Positions 15,168-23,211 of a DNA stretch of 48,806 nucleotides are shown here, in pieces. The position numbers and the translations under genes are program-made. The stretch is from Cyanocohniella sp. LLY (GTDB lineage: Bacteria; Cyanobacteriota; Cyanobacteriia; Cyanobacteriales; Nostocaceae): NCBI GenBank assembly GCA_022241785.1, contig JAKOMP010000043.1, forward strand, positions 1 to 48,806, written 5' to 3'. Below the pieces are notes generated by a model that saw only the letters and a list, made by a program, of their open reading frames with translations, made no database searches and was not told the DNA's origin. Within the stretch, counting starts at the first letter, position 1. Every line of letters starts with the position of its first letter.

Positions 15168-17741
15168 ATGCATTACCTGACACAAGCAACAAAAATTCGA
15201 GAATTAATATCCGAATTAACATTTTGTAAAACTCTTTGGTTAGATACCGAAGTTGCAGACTGTACTACTTCTCATTCAAGATTATCATTAATTCAGATAT
15301 TAGCTGGACCTAAAGATTCTATAGGTTCTTCTGCTTATATTCTTGATGTCTTAGATAAACATGATTTGGCAGAATATTTCATTAACCAAATCATGCACAA
15401 TCCAAATATTCAAAAAGTTTTTCACAATGCTAGTTTTGATATCAGGTATTTAGGCGGAAAACTAGCAAGTAATGTTACTTGTACTTTACAGCTAGCTAGA
15501 AAAATTACTCGTCAACGTCTGGAAGTTTCCAACTTAAAACTAAAAACTTTAGCAGCCGAACTTTGCCACTTTACTAATGTAGATGCAGAAGAAGGAAGAA
15601 GCGACTGGGGAAAGCGTCCTTTAAGTCAAAAGCAATTACAGTATGCAGCAATGGATACCGTTTATTTGGCTGCTGTGCATAGGCATTTACTAGAAATATT
15701 TGATCCTCATGCTGTTAATGACATTTTTAATATGGTCAAGCATCTCCCAAATCCAACACCAAAAAAACCTGAAAATCCATCTTTAAATGCTACTAAAGTT
15801 AGAATTGCCTTTGAGTGTCCCCGTCTATTTTATTTAAATCATAAATTTGGTGATAAAGCAATGTTTTTACCACCAAATACTGCAATTGGTATTGGCAACC
15901 CGTTTCATAAATTAGCCGATGATTTTGTAAAATTAGCTTTAATTGAACCACAATTCAAAACTTTGTTACAACCAGCAGCAGAACGGTTAAAAGTAGCAGA
16001 AGTTGCTTCGGCAATGCAACAAATATTTTATCAATTAGAGTTTTTTCCTTATCTGCAAAAAGCTACAGAAAAAAATCCGAGTCAAGCATCAACATTACTG
16101 CAAGTTTGGCAGGGCTTACAAGGATTAATTAAACGTTTTGCAGAATTGCTGATAACTAATCGGCGCTATTGCAATGCAGAAACTGTGATTAATAATACTT
16201 TTATCTCTCAAGAACATAGTTTAGAACATTACTTTACTTTATCTGATAGAACACAGCAACTGGTAAGAGGTGAATTTGATTGTTTAGTTTTCAACTTTGC
16301 CAAGAATCGCCTGTGTATGGTGGAATTTAAAACTTATCAGTCTGTAGACCCATCGGCACAGTTAGCCCAGGTTGCACTATATAGTTATATGCTATGGCAT
16401 CAAAAAAAAGTACCTGTGGATTCGGCCGTTTATTGTGTTTTGCCAGAGTTTAAAGAATATCACTATTCTTGGGAACAGCTAGAAGATACAGTGCATCAAC
16501 TAATTCCCCATAAATTATTACAGATGCAGCAATGGCTAAACTGGGAAACACCACAACCTAATCCGCCACCATCAACAACCCAATCTCATTTATGCGAAAT
16601 TTGTTCACAGCAGAAAAAATGTCAAACTTTTTTTACTCCACCTTTTAAAGATCCTACCGGAGAAACGAACGGTGGAGATGATCCAATTATCGATGAATTT
16701 GTAAATGCTGATGCTATCGGTAAAGAATTAGTGACAACTCTGCAATCTTTTGGTGTTGGGGTTGACTACCAAGGTGCTGCTGTAGGGCCAGCTTTTATCC
16801 GTGTTAAGCTTAAACCTCATATGGGTGTGAAAGTTAATGCCATAACTAAATTATCGGCTGATTTACAAGTGCAGTTAAGCTTAGAAAAACCGCCTTTGAT
16901 TGCGCCTCAAGCTGGTTATGTCAGTATTGATTTACCACATCCTAATAGACAAGTTGCTAGTTTTGAAAAATATATTCAGCCAGAATTTTTACCCCCTACA
17001 GTACCAGTAAAAATTGCAATGGGGGTGAGTATAGAAGGAAAATTATTAGAGGCTGACTTATCTGATCCGAATACTTGTCACTTTTTGGTAGGTGGTACAA
17101 CTGGAAGCGGTAAAAGTGAGTTTTTGCGATCGCTCCTCCTCAGCTTACTATATCGTTATGCTCCCCAACATCTTAAAATAGCTCTAGTTGACCCCAAGCG
17201 AGTCACGTTTCCAGAGTTTGAGCAAATGCCTTGGTTGTATTCACCAGTTGTGAAAGATAGCGATCGCGCTGTCGAACTCATGGAAGAATTAGTTGTAGAA
17301 ATGGAGTCTCGTTACCAAAAATTTGAAAAAGCTAGATGTGCTGATTTGAGTGCCTACAATCAACGTTCCTCTGTACCTTTACCGCGAATTGTTTGCATTT
17401 TTGATGAATATGCCGACTTTATGGCAGAAAAAGAAATTCGCAAAGTCTTAGAACTCAGTATCAAACGCCTGGGAGCAATGGCAAGAGCAGCCGGAATTCA
17501 TCTAATTATTGCCACACAACGCCCAGAAGCCGGAATTGTCACCCCAATTATCCGTTCCAACTTACCTGGAAGAGTCGCCCTGCGGACTGCTAGTGAAGCA
17601 GACTCGAAAATTGTCCTGGGGGGTACAGATACATCTGCCGCTTATTTGTTGGGAAAAGGTGATTTACTTTACCAAATGGGCGCTCAAACACACCGCTTAC
17701 AAAGCTTGTTTGCTAAAAATATTCATATACCATCAGTCTAA
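15168..17741 (+). CDS. Fusion: RNase D-like exonuclease + Cas4-like nuclease + FtsK translocase
   Basis: An 857-residue protein with three enzymatic parts. (1) Residues 1-195: DEDD 3-to-5-prime exonuclease like RNase D, with LWLDTEVAD (D26, E28), FHNASFDIRYL (D91) and YAAMDTVYL (Y159, D163); no HRDC domain. (2) Residues about 205-490: PD-(D/E)XK nuclease of Cas4/AddB/RecB type, with GEFDCLVF (D371) and VEFKTYQS (E386, K388). Its four cysteines are placed as in Fe-S-cluster nucleases: ECPRLFYL (C217), then CEICSQQKKC (C476, C479, C485). (3) Residues about 505-857: FtsK/SpoIIIE motor with an alpha-like domain (GPAFIRVKLKPHMGVKVNAI), Walker A GGTTGSGKS (642-650), Walker B CIFDEYADF (D746, E747), ATQRPEAGIVTPIIRSNLPG and LLGKGDLLY. 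No membrane helices and no gamma domain. All catalytic residues appear intact. A DNA-pumping nuclease is the natural reading; the in vivo role is unknown. Confidence 0.85.
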   Translation: MHYLTQATKIRELISELTFCKTLWLDTEVADCTTSHSRLSLIQILAGPKDSIGSSAYILDVLDKHDLAEYFINQIMHNPNIQKVFHNASFDIRYLGGKLASNVTCTLQLARKITRQRLEVSNLKLKTLAAELCHFTNVDAEEGRSDWGKRPLSQKQLQYAAMDTVYLAAVHRHLLEIFDPHAVNDIFNMVKHLPNPTPKKPENPSLNATKVRIAFECPRLFYLNHKFGDKAMFLPPNTAIGIGNPFHKLADDFVKLALIEPQFKTLLQPAAERLKVAEVASAMQQIFYQLEFFPYLQKATEKNPSQASTLLQVWQGLQGLIKRFAELLITNRRYCNAETVINNTFISQEHSLEHYFTLSDRTQQLVRGEFDCLVFNFAKNRLCMVEFKTYQSVDPSAQLAQVALYSYMLWHQKKVPVDSAVYCVLPEFKEYHYSWEQLEDTVHQLIPHKLLQMQQWLNWETPQPNPPPSTTQSHLCEICSQQKKCQTFFTPPFKDPTGETNGGDDPIIDEFVNADAIGKELVTTLQSFGVGVDYQGAAVGPAFIRVKLKPHMGVKVNAITKLSADLQVQLSLEKPPLIAPQAGYVSIDLPHPNRQVASFEKYIQPEFLPPTVPVKIAMGVSIEGKLLEADLSDPNTCHFLVGGTTGSGKSEFLRSLLLSLLYRYAPQHLKIALVDPKRVTFPEFEQMPWLYSPVVKDSDRAVELMEELVVEMESRYQKFEKARCADLSAYNQRSSVPLPRIVCIFDEYADFMAEKEIRKVLELSIKRLGAMARAAGIHLIIATQRPEAGIVTPIIRSNLPGRVALRTASEADSKIVLGGTDTSAAYLLGKGDLLYQMGAQTHRLQSLFAKNIHIPSV

Positions 17742-17892
17742 AGAAACTTACTGCTGCTACAATCTAACTGCCTTAATCGAAACAAAGTTAAATTTTAAGG
17801 TTCCGGAAAATATTAAATTTACCAGAAGTTTCAATTGTTCAACACGGGTGTACGCTACCTAAGTGGGAAAGCGTCATCAGAGGAATCAACCA

Positions 17893-18777
17893 ATGGGATA
17901 TGTAATTGCTACTGCAAATATGAAGGGCGGCGTTGGTAAAACCACCCTCACCGTCAACATCGCTACTTGTTTAGCCAAAAATCATGGTAAGCGGGTGCTT
18001 GTTCTGGACTTAGACAGCCAAATTAGTGCCACACTTAGTCTGATGTCGCCTTTAGACTTTGCCAAACGGCGTAAACAACGCAAAACATTTAGATATTTAA
18101 TAGACCAAGTTATTAATCCTGAACCAGAAGCAACGCTGACAATTCAAGATATTATTCACTCTCAGGTTTGTAATCTCCCTGGACTAGATTTGTTACCGGG
18201 AGATATTGACTTATATGATGAGTTTGTAGTGTCAGAAATGCTACATCAACAAGCAACTGCTTTAGGTGAACAAGACTTTGAAACAGTTTGGAATCGCTTT
18301 GAAAGAGTCTTGATAAATAATATTTTGAAACCTGTGCGTCAAGAGTATGATTTTATTCTTCTAGATTGTGCGCCTGGTTATAATTTATTGACTCGTAGCG
18401 CTTTAGCTGCCAGTGATTTCTACATTTTACCTGCTAAACCAGAACCTTTATCTGTAGTGGGTATTCAACTGCTAGAAAGACGCATTGCTCAATTAAAAGA
18501 TAGTCACGAACAGGAAGCCAAAATAGATATAAAAATGCTGGGAATTGTTTTCAGTATGGCTAGTTCTAATTTGCTAAATGGTCGATATTACAAACAAGTA
18601 ATGCACCGGGTTGTGGAAGATTTTGGTGTAGAAAAAATTTGTAAGGCACAAATACCAGTTGATTTCAATGTAGCTAAGGCTGTTGATAGTTTTATGCCAG
18701 TTGTGTTAAATGCTCCCCAATCATCGGGTTCTAAAGCATTCTCTCAATTGACTCAGGAATTGTTGCAGAAGTTGTAA
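17893..18777 (+). CDS. ParA/MinD-family ATPase
   Basis: A 294-residue protein starting at ATG 17893 with AGAGGA about 8 nt upstream; a GTG at 17863 is possible but adds only a basic leader. It begins with the deviant Walker A ANMKGGVGKTTLTVNIA (K11 signature lysine, K16), followed by VLVLDLDSQISATLSLM (A-prime Asp) and Walker B DFILLDCAPGYN. ParA proteins are dimeric, DNA-binding ATPases that position plasmids, chromosomes or large protein cargos. No ParB gene or clear parS cluster was seen nearby. It lies 150 nt after the nuclease-translocase gene on the same strand, so it may be a fourth member of the same unit or an independent partition-like gene. Confidence 0.85.
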   Translation: MGYVIATANMKGGVGKTTLTVNIATCLAKNHGKRVLVLDLDSQISATLSLMSPLDFAKRRKQRKTFRYLIDQVINPEPEATLTIQDIIHSQVCNLPGLDLLPGDIDLYDEFVVSEMLHQQATALGEQDFETVWNRFERVLINNILKPVRQEYDFILLDCAPGYNLLTRSALAASDFYILPAKPEPLSVVGIQLLERRIAQLKDSHEQEAKIDIKMLGIVFSMASSNLLNGRYYKQVMHRVVEDFGVEKICKAQIPVDFNVAKAVDSFMPVVLNAPQSSGSKAFSQLTQELLQKL

Positions 18778-18955
18778 GGGACTAGACGGGGAAAAGAACG
18801 AGAATATTTCCATCCTTTGGGAAGCCACAGAAGCGTATAACTCTCTTCCATTTCCGAGAAGTTTGCCTTTTTGTGGCTGACATCTTTAATTTAAACTCAA
18901 GAAGCATCAGTATTAATAGTTATGATTACCGGAGGTAGTTGCACTCTAGTTAACT

Positions 18956-19240
18956 TTAAATATCAGTGCATAGACTCTGAGCGTGAATCACTTCAACATT
19001 GCTACAAAATTCCAGGCGGTCTAAAGACTCTGTAAAAAACACAAAACCTTTGTATGCTGTGACATACTTGTAGATTTTGGTGAAATACCCTTCACTTGTG
19101 AAAATTACTAGTGGTTGCTCCATTTTGGCAATAATGCTCAAAAAATCTGCTAATTTTACGCATACGCCAGTTCCCCGCTCAGTAAACATTCTGCCGCCAA
19201 TGGCAGTAGGTTGAGCAGTATCACCACTGTAATAGTTCAT
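18956..19240 (-). CDS. Small conserved-looking protein of unknown function
   Basis: A 94-residue protein from ATG 19240 (MNYYSGDTAQPTAIGGRMFTE), with a soluble alpha/beta look (PLVIFTSEGYFTKIYKYV, YKGFVFFTESLDRLEF) and no recognised motif. Two Cys residues occur near the C-terminus. It lies 37 nt downstream of the chorismate mutase gene on the same strand, so co-transcription is likely. Coding status rests on amino-acid composition and the tight spacing. No function can be proposed. Confidence 0.55.
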   Translation of the reverse strand: MNYYSGDTAQPTAIGGRMFTERGTGVCVKLADFLSIIAKMEQPLVIFTSEGYFTKIYKYVTAYKGFVFFTESLDRLEFCSNVEVIHAQSLCTDI

Positions 19241-19277
19241 TGTGTGCTGATTCTTACATATAATTTACAGAGGTATT

Positions 19278-19691
19278 TTAAACTTTTGACTTAATTGCTT
19301 GCTGTGATGCTTGTAACGACTGAGGTAAACTCCAGTCTGGACGTAAGCTAGCAGCTTGGCGCAAATAAATATGATTAATTGGTGTAGAGGCTGGAAGGTA
19401 AGCGTGGATGAGAAACCGAATGCAACGCTGTAAGCTACCTTCGACGTGCATTTGCTGTACATCCAACATAGCAACATTATCCCAACCACAACGCGATCGC
19501 GCGATCGCCGCGGGAAAAATAGCATCCAAATCGCGTGTTACAGAGAAAGTCACACTAATCATCTCTTCTGGTTGGAGTTGATTTCGTTGTTCTAGTTCAT
19601 CTAGTAGTTCTGTCACCGCTTCTCGAATCGCTTCCATAGTATTTTCCGAAACAGTTGTTGCTCCACGAATAGCCCTCATTTGCCACTCCAC
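19278..19691 (-). CDS. aroH: Chorismate mutase, AroH class
   Basis: A 137-residue monofunctional chorismate mutase of the trimeric AroH fold. It converts chorismate to prephenate, the committed step to phenylalanine and tyrosine. Recognisable landmarks are RAIRGATTVSENTMEAI at the N-terminus, SVTFSVTRDLDAIFPAAIARS in the middle, WDNVAMLDVQQMHVEGSL with active-site region residues, and IRFLIHAYLP at the end. Length is typical (about 120-135). The start is GTG at 19691, decided by AAGGAGG at 19700-19706, eight nucleotides upstream. It lies between sppA (upstream) and a small unknown gene on the same strand. Confidence 0.92.
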   Translation of the reverse strand: MEWQMRAIRGATTVSENTMEAIREAVTELLDELEQRNQLQPEEMISVTFSVTRDLDAIFPAAIARSRCGWDNVAMLDVQQMHVEGSLQRCIRFLIHAYLPASTPINHIYLRQAASLRPDWSLPQSLQASQQAIKSKV

Positions 19692-19699
19692 GCCAAAAT

Positions 19700-19706
19700 C
19701 CTCCTT
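19700..19706 (-). promoter_or_regulatory. Strong ribosome binding site of aroH
   Basis: The minus strand reads AAGGAGG, a full Shine-Dalgarno match, eight nucleotides before GTG 19691. It fixes the non-ATG start of chorismate mutase rather than the internal ATG four codons later. Confidence 0.75.
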
Positions 19707-19710
19707 AATT

Positions 19711-19736
19711 AGTCATGAGTCATGAGTCATGAGTCA
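19711..19736. repeat. Heptad tandem repeat, AGTCATG type
   Basis: Three perfect copies of AGTCATG followed by a partial fourth, located in the 88-bp gap between sppA and aroH. This is an STRR-type heptad array as found between genes of heterocystous cyanobacteria. Confidence 0.8.
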
Positions 19737-19779
19737 TTGGTCATTAATGACAAACTATTGACCAATGACTGTTAGTTCT

Positions 19780-20601
19780 TTATGGTCGATATAACCACAG
19801 TGGTAGACCACTAGTAGACATTTCAAATTCCAGCCAATCCACTCCCGCCCCTAGTCCAGACGAAATCTGACGACTTCCAGGAAGAATGCGACTCAATAAA
19901 GGTTTACGTTCTTCTAGGGTATAGCAAGGTGTTTTATCAGGATCAAGACCAACCATTTCTGCTGTCCAACAACGCGCATCTTCTTCGGTTCCCAGACGGT
20001 CTACAACACCCAATTCTAGGGCTTGCTGTCCGGTGAATATCCGACCATCCGCGAAACTTTTCACAGTTTCGACTTCCAAAGAACGCGCCTCGGCTATTGT
20101 GTGGACAAACTGTTGATAACTGATGTCAATCAATTCTTGCAAGATGCCTTGTTCTGCTTGAGTTAATTCTCGGTCAAACGCCAAAATGTCTTTGTAAGGG
20201 CCAGACTTAATTACCTGGAACGAAACACCGACTTTTTCTAGCAGGCGTTCCAAGTTATTACCGCGCAAAATTACACCAATACTCCCAGTAATTGTACCAG
20301 GGTTAGCCATGATGTGTTCAGCACCCATACCAATGTAGACACCGCCAGAAGCCGAAATATTGCCAAAACTGGCGACAATTTTCATTTTCTTGCGTAACCT
20401 TTTCAGGGCGCTGTAGATTTCTTGAGAATCTCCTACTGTACCCCCAGGGCTATCAATGCGTAGGAGTAAAGCCGGAAACTTTTTCTCTTCTACGGTTTTC
20501 AAGGCTTCTAACACGCGTTTGCGAGTAGAACCTGCGATCGCACCAGTAATTTCAATCCGGGCAATTTGTTTACGAAACTTGGATTTAAAAGGCCAAACCA
20601 T
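19780..20601 (-). CDS. sppA: Signal peptide peptidase SppA, short soluble type
   Basis: A 273-residue serine protease of the S49 family, which removes remnant signal peptides and, in cyanobacteria, has also been linked to light acclimation. Motifs are ALLLRIDSPGGTVGDSQEIY, the catalytic serine loop GNISASGGVYIGMGAEHIMA, and TGSIGVI. The catalytic lysine is in the segment KSGPYKDILAF. The N-terminus (MVWPFKSKFRKQIARIEITG) is basic and has no clear transmembrane helix, so this is the short single-domain form, about 270 residues. ATG 20601 is used. aroH follows after 88 bp containing a heptad repeat. Confidence 0.9.
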   Translation of the reverse strand: MVWPFKSKFRKQIARIEITGAIAGSTRKRVLEALKTVEEKKFPALLLRIDSPGGTVGDSQEIYSALKRLRKKMKIVASFGNISASGGVYIGMGAEHIMANPGTITGSIGVILRGNNLERLLEKVGVSFQVIKSGPYKDILAFDRELTQAEQGILQELIDISYQQFVHTIAEARSLEVETVKSFADGRIFTGQQALELGVVDRLGTEEDARCWTAEMVGLDPDKTPCYTLEERKPLLSRILPGSRQISSGLGAGVDWLEFEMSTSGLPLWLYRP

Positions 20602-21034
20602 GAGCAGTTCAAAAACCTCTATAATACACTCAATATAAAATGGCCAGCAGTCAAACGACCTAATTTGCTCTGTTGAGAAACATCAACAGGGATTGTGCCA
20701 TCTAAAATCTTAATTAAATTTTTAGGTTTGGCGTAGATGTTTATCTGCTATGGTCATACCATGCTGATCTAACCTTTTTAGGGTTAAAAGCAAAAAAAAT
20801 TACCAAAATTATTGGCTAGTAAACAGCAAGTAGCTCAATATAGCATCAGCTAAAATTGGCACTTTTATGCAGTTATGCCGTAGAAGCAAAACAGGTGTTT
20901 ATCTGAGACTTAATTTATTAAAACAGCCTAAATTTAAAATAATATAGATATCCAGCCATAATAATTCCTGCCTAGTATATACTTAGCAGGCTCTTAGCTA
21001 ATGTCGTAAATTTTGCCGACTCTGTTATTACCGC
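20602..21034. other. Intergenic region upstream of sppA
   Basis: No gene is supported in this 430-bp gap. It contains a small inverted repeat ATGGT-cat-ACCAT at 20750-20762 and otherwise AT-rich sequence. It should hold the promoter of the leftward sppA operon and the 3-prime end of the leftward gene at 21035-21331, but no clear promoter pair or terminator could be fixed. Confidence 0.45.
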
Positions 21035-21331
21035 TTAAGAGTCTATACGTAAAATTTGACAACGGTAGTAAGCATAACTATCAAACAGCGCCCCGACAAA
21101 ACTACAAGTCGAACTAATGATCACCAATCCATGCAGGGGAATCCCGCTACCAAAAATGGCGAGAAAATGCATGATTCGCGTAGCGCTGGACTCAGCTGCC
21201 ACTTGTAAAGCCGGAACATGACCAATGAGTGGTAAAACAAAGACGACACCACCGACCAAGAGCATGGGAGCGGCAAAACTAAAAAGCATCGTTAGCAGTA
21301 GGGAGCGAAGAAAGTTAGTGAAAACAGTCAT
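21035..21331 (-). CDS. Small membrane protein, unknown function
   Basis: A 98-residue protein from ATG 21331 with about three hydrophobic segments: LLLTMLFSFAAPMLLVGGV, VFVLPLIGHVPALQVAA and IFGSGIPLHGLVIISSTCSFVGALF. It ends with a short polar tail (DSYAYYRCQILRIDS). Codon use and composition look like a real inner- or thylakoid-membrane protein. No family or function is recognised. It stands alone between two intergenic gaps. Confidence 0.6.
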   Translation of the reverse strand: MTVFTNFLRSLLLTMLFSFAAPMLLVGGVVFVLPLIGHVPALQVAAESSATRIMHFLAIFGSGIPLHGLVIISSTCSFVGALFDSYAYYRCQILRIDS

Positions 21332-21842
21332 TTATAGAAAGCTCCTGTAAAGGAAGTGAACAATAACTAAAAAGTCATATGTCATCTTCCACAATACGTG
21401 CGATCGCTCCACAACAGACGATATGTCAAAAATCTTAAGTTTTCATTAAAATAACCCGCTACTTTTCACATTCAATTATTTGAGCCTTAAAAAAGCTAAA
21501 AACCTCCGAAAGGATTGACAAATAAAGCTTTTAGACAATGTAGTTTCGTAACGATGCCACATCACAGGTCTTATCACGCCTTGTCTTTCTGAGATGAGCT
21601 TTAATTTAAGTTAATGTTTCTGCTAGGAATTAGGGACTAGAGGTTAGAGGCTAGAGGCTAGAGGCTAGGGATGAAGAAGAAACTTGAGGGACTTCCAGAA
21701 AATAAATTATCCAATCTACTTAGATAAAATTTTTCTTTCTTCCCCCTGTCCCCATTTTTTAATAGGAAGTCCCTCATTCCCCATTCCCCTACCAACAGAC
21801 ATCCGCTATCCTTAATGCAGTTACCTAGTTAGCTACAAAACA
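21332..21842. other. Intergenic region with heptad array
   Basis: A 0.5-kb divergent intergenic region between the small membrane protein gene and the MlaE-type gene. It should contain both promoters; none could be assigned with confidence. It holds the heptad array at 21631-21670 and a C-rich low-complexity stretch at about 21738-21790. No RNA gene is recognised. Confidence 0.45.
21631..21670. repeat. Heptad tandem repeat, GAGGCTA type
   Basis: About five head-to-tail copies of the unit TAGAGGC/TAGAGGT. STRR-style heptad array in the non-coding region upstream of the MlaE-type permease gene. Confidence 0.75.
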
Positions 21843-22640
21843 TTGAGTGAGACTACATCCAAATCCAGTTTAGGGGCATGGAGTCAGCGACTGCTGGCAG
21901 CAATTTTCTTGGGTGGACAAGTAATAGTTCACCTACTGAGAGGCAAAATTAATTGGCGCAACACCATAGAGCAAATGGCAGCAGTTGGCCCAGATTCCCT
22001 ATTTATTGCCTTGTTGACAGCTGTATTTGTCGGCGCAGTATTTACGATTCAAGTGGCGCGGGAGTTTATTAACTTTGGTGCTAGTAATCTTGTTGGGGGA
22101 GTGCTGGCGGTAGCATTGACACGAGAATTAGCTCCTGTACTCACCGCCGTAGTTTTGGCAGGACGAGTTGGTTCTGCTTTTGCAGCCGAAATCGGCACCA
22201 TGAAGGTGACTGAACAAATCGATGCTTTGTTTATCTTAAAAACAGATCCCATTGATTACCTGGTTATTCCCCGCGTACTTGCGTGCTGTTTAATGCTGCC
22301 CATTTTAACCCTTCTGTCTTTGGTGACAGGGATTTTAGGGGGATTGATCATTGCGACGAATGTATATGATATTGCCGACACAGTATTTCTAGATTCAGCC
22401 CGGAATCTTCTGGGTATTTGGGATATTTGTACTGCCTTAATTAAGGCGTGTTGCTTTGGCTTGTTAATCGCCGTTATTGGTTGCAGTTGGGGCTTGACGA
22501 CCACAGGAGGAGCCAAAGGCGTGGGACAATCAACTACTACCGCGGTGGTTACTTCTTTGCTGATTATATTTGTAAGCAACTTCTTTCTGTCATGGTTAAT
22601 GTTTCAAGGAACCGGCAGTGCCTTGCTACAAGGGTTATGA
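21843..22640 (+). CDS. MlaE/YrbE-type ABC transporter permease
   Basis: A 265-residue polytopic membrane protein of the MlaE family (TGD1 in chloroplasts), the permease of ABC systems that move phospholipids between membranes. The family signature EIGTMKVTEQIDALFILKTD is present, preceded by ALTRELAPVLTAVVLAGRVGSAFAAE, with about five hydrophobic segments. The start appears to be TTG 21843 (SETTSKSSLGAW); no in-frame ATG exists before the conserved part. The matching ATPase and MCE substrate-binding genes are not in this window, a common situation in cyanobacteria where the subunits are scattered. Confidence 0.88.
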   Translation: MSETTSKSSLGAWSQRLLAAIFLGGQVIVHLLRGKINWRNTIEQMAAVGPDSLFIALLTAVFVGAVFTIQVAREFINFGASNLVGGVLAVALTRELAPVLTAVVLAGRVGSAFAAEIGTMKVTEQIDALFILKTDPIDYLVIPRVLACCLMLPILTLLSLVTGILGGLIIATNVYDIADTVFLDSARNLLGIWDICTALIKACCFGLLIAVIGCSWGLTTTGGAKGVGQSTTTAVVTSLLIIFVSNFFLSWLMFQGTGSALLQGL

Positions 22641-22667
22641 AGAAGATGAGGAAAGTATTGTCATTCT

Positions 22668-22700
22668 TGTCCCCTTGTCCCCTTATCCCCTTGCTCCCCT
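22668..22700. repeat. C-rich short tandem repeat
   Basis: About four imperfect copies of a TTGTCCCC-like unit in the gap between the MlaE-type gene and the DUF3119 gene. The frame of the next gene runs through it without conserved residues, supporting a downstream start for that gene. Confidence 0.55.
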
Positions 22701-22749
22701 AGCTTCTAAAATAGGAGGGACATCTATTAACAAAACAGGATTTGCAACT

Positions 22750-23136
22750 GTGACCAGTTCATTTGCTCCTCAATCTACATTAACGGTGGAACTTAAGCCT
22801 AGCTACAATATCCCCATATTTTTGGTGATTGCTGCCATTCCACTACTGGTAGTGCAACCTTGGGTGGGAGCAGTAATTGCTTTGTTGGGCTTGTTTCTTT
22901 TGTTTCAAAGTGTAACGATACGTTTGCACTTTACGGCTACAGACTTAGATCTTTACAGAGGCGAAAAATTACTGCGGCGTTTTCCTTACCAGGAATGGCA
23001 AAATTGGCGTATCTTCTGGAATAGAGTTCCTATCCTGTTTTATTTTAAAGAAATTAACAGTATTCACTTTTTACCGATTTTGTTTGACCCCAACACCTTA
23101 AAATCTTGTCTAGAACAACGTTGTCCACGTATATAA
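22750..23136 (+). CDS. DUF3119 family membrane protein
   Basis: A 128-residue protein if started at GTG 22750 (TSSFAPQSTLTVELKPSYN), with AGGA upstream. The open frame extends back to 22618 but that part is encoded by C-rich repeats and overlaps the previous gene. Two adjacent hydrophobic segments (IPIFLVIAAIPLLVVQPWV and AVIALLGLFLLFQ) precede a PH-like C-terminal part with FTATDLDLYRGEKLLRRFPYQEWQNWRIFW. DUF3119 is found in cyanobacteria and plastid lineages; its function is not established. The next gene, DUF3086, is a frequent neighbour. Confidence 0.8.
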   Translation: MTSSFAPQSTLTVELKPSYNIPIFLVIAAIPLLVVQPWVGAVIALLGLFLLFQSVTIRLHFTATDLDLYRGEKLLRRFPYQEWQNWRIFWNRVPILFYFKEINSIHFLPILFDPNTLKSCLEQRCPRI

Positions 23137-23211
23137 GTACTGGGTAGTTGAAAATTTAGACTGTATTTCTGAAAGTTATTTATTTGCATCATAGGAATTG
23201 CATTATTGTTT

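Noticed and set aside
15168-17741. Reading the fusion as the housekeeping FtsK or RNase D
   Set aside because: There is no membrane domain or gamma domain as in cell-division FtsK, and no HRDC domain as in RNase D; the Cas4-like part in the middle fits neither.
17509-17862. 117-residue plus-strand frame overlapping the end of the nuclease-translocase gene
   Set aside because: It is a shadow of the FtsK coding sequence followed by non-coding DNA; cysteine-rich, unstructured composition.
22618-22749. Upstream extension of the DUF3119 protein by 44 residues
   Set aside because: This part overlaps the end of the MlaE-type gene and is encoded by C-rich tandem repeats; the conserved protein begins near GTG 22750.
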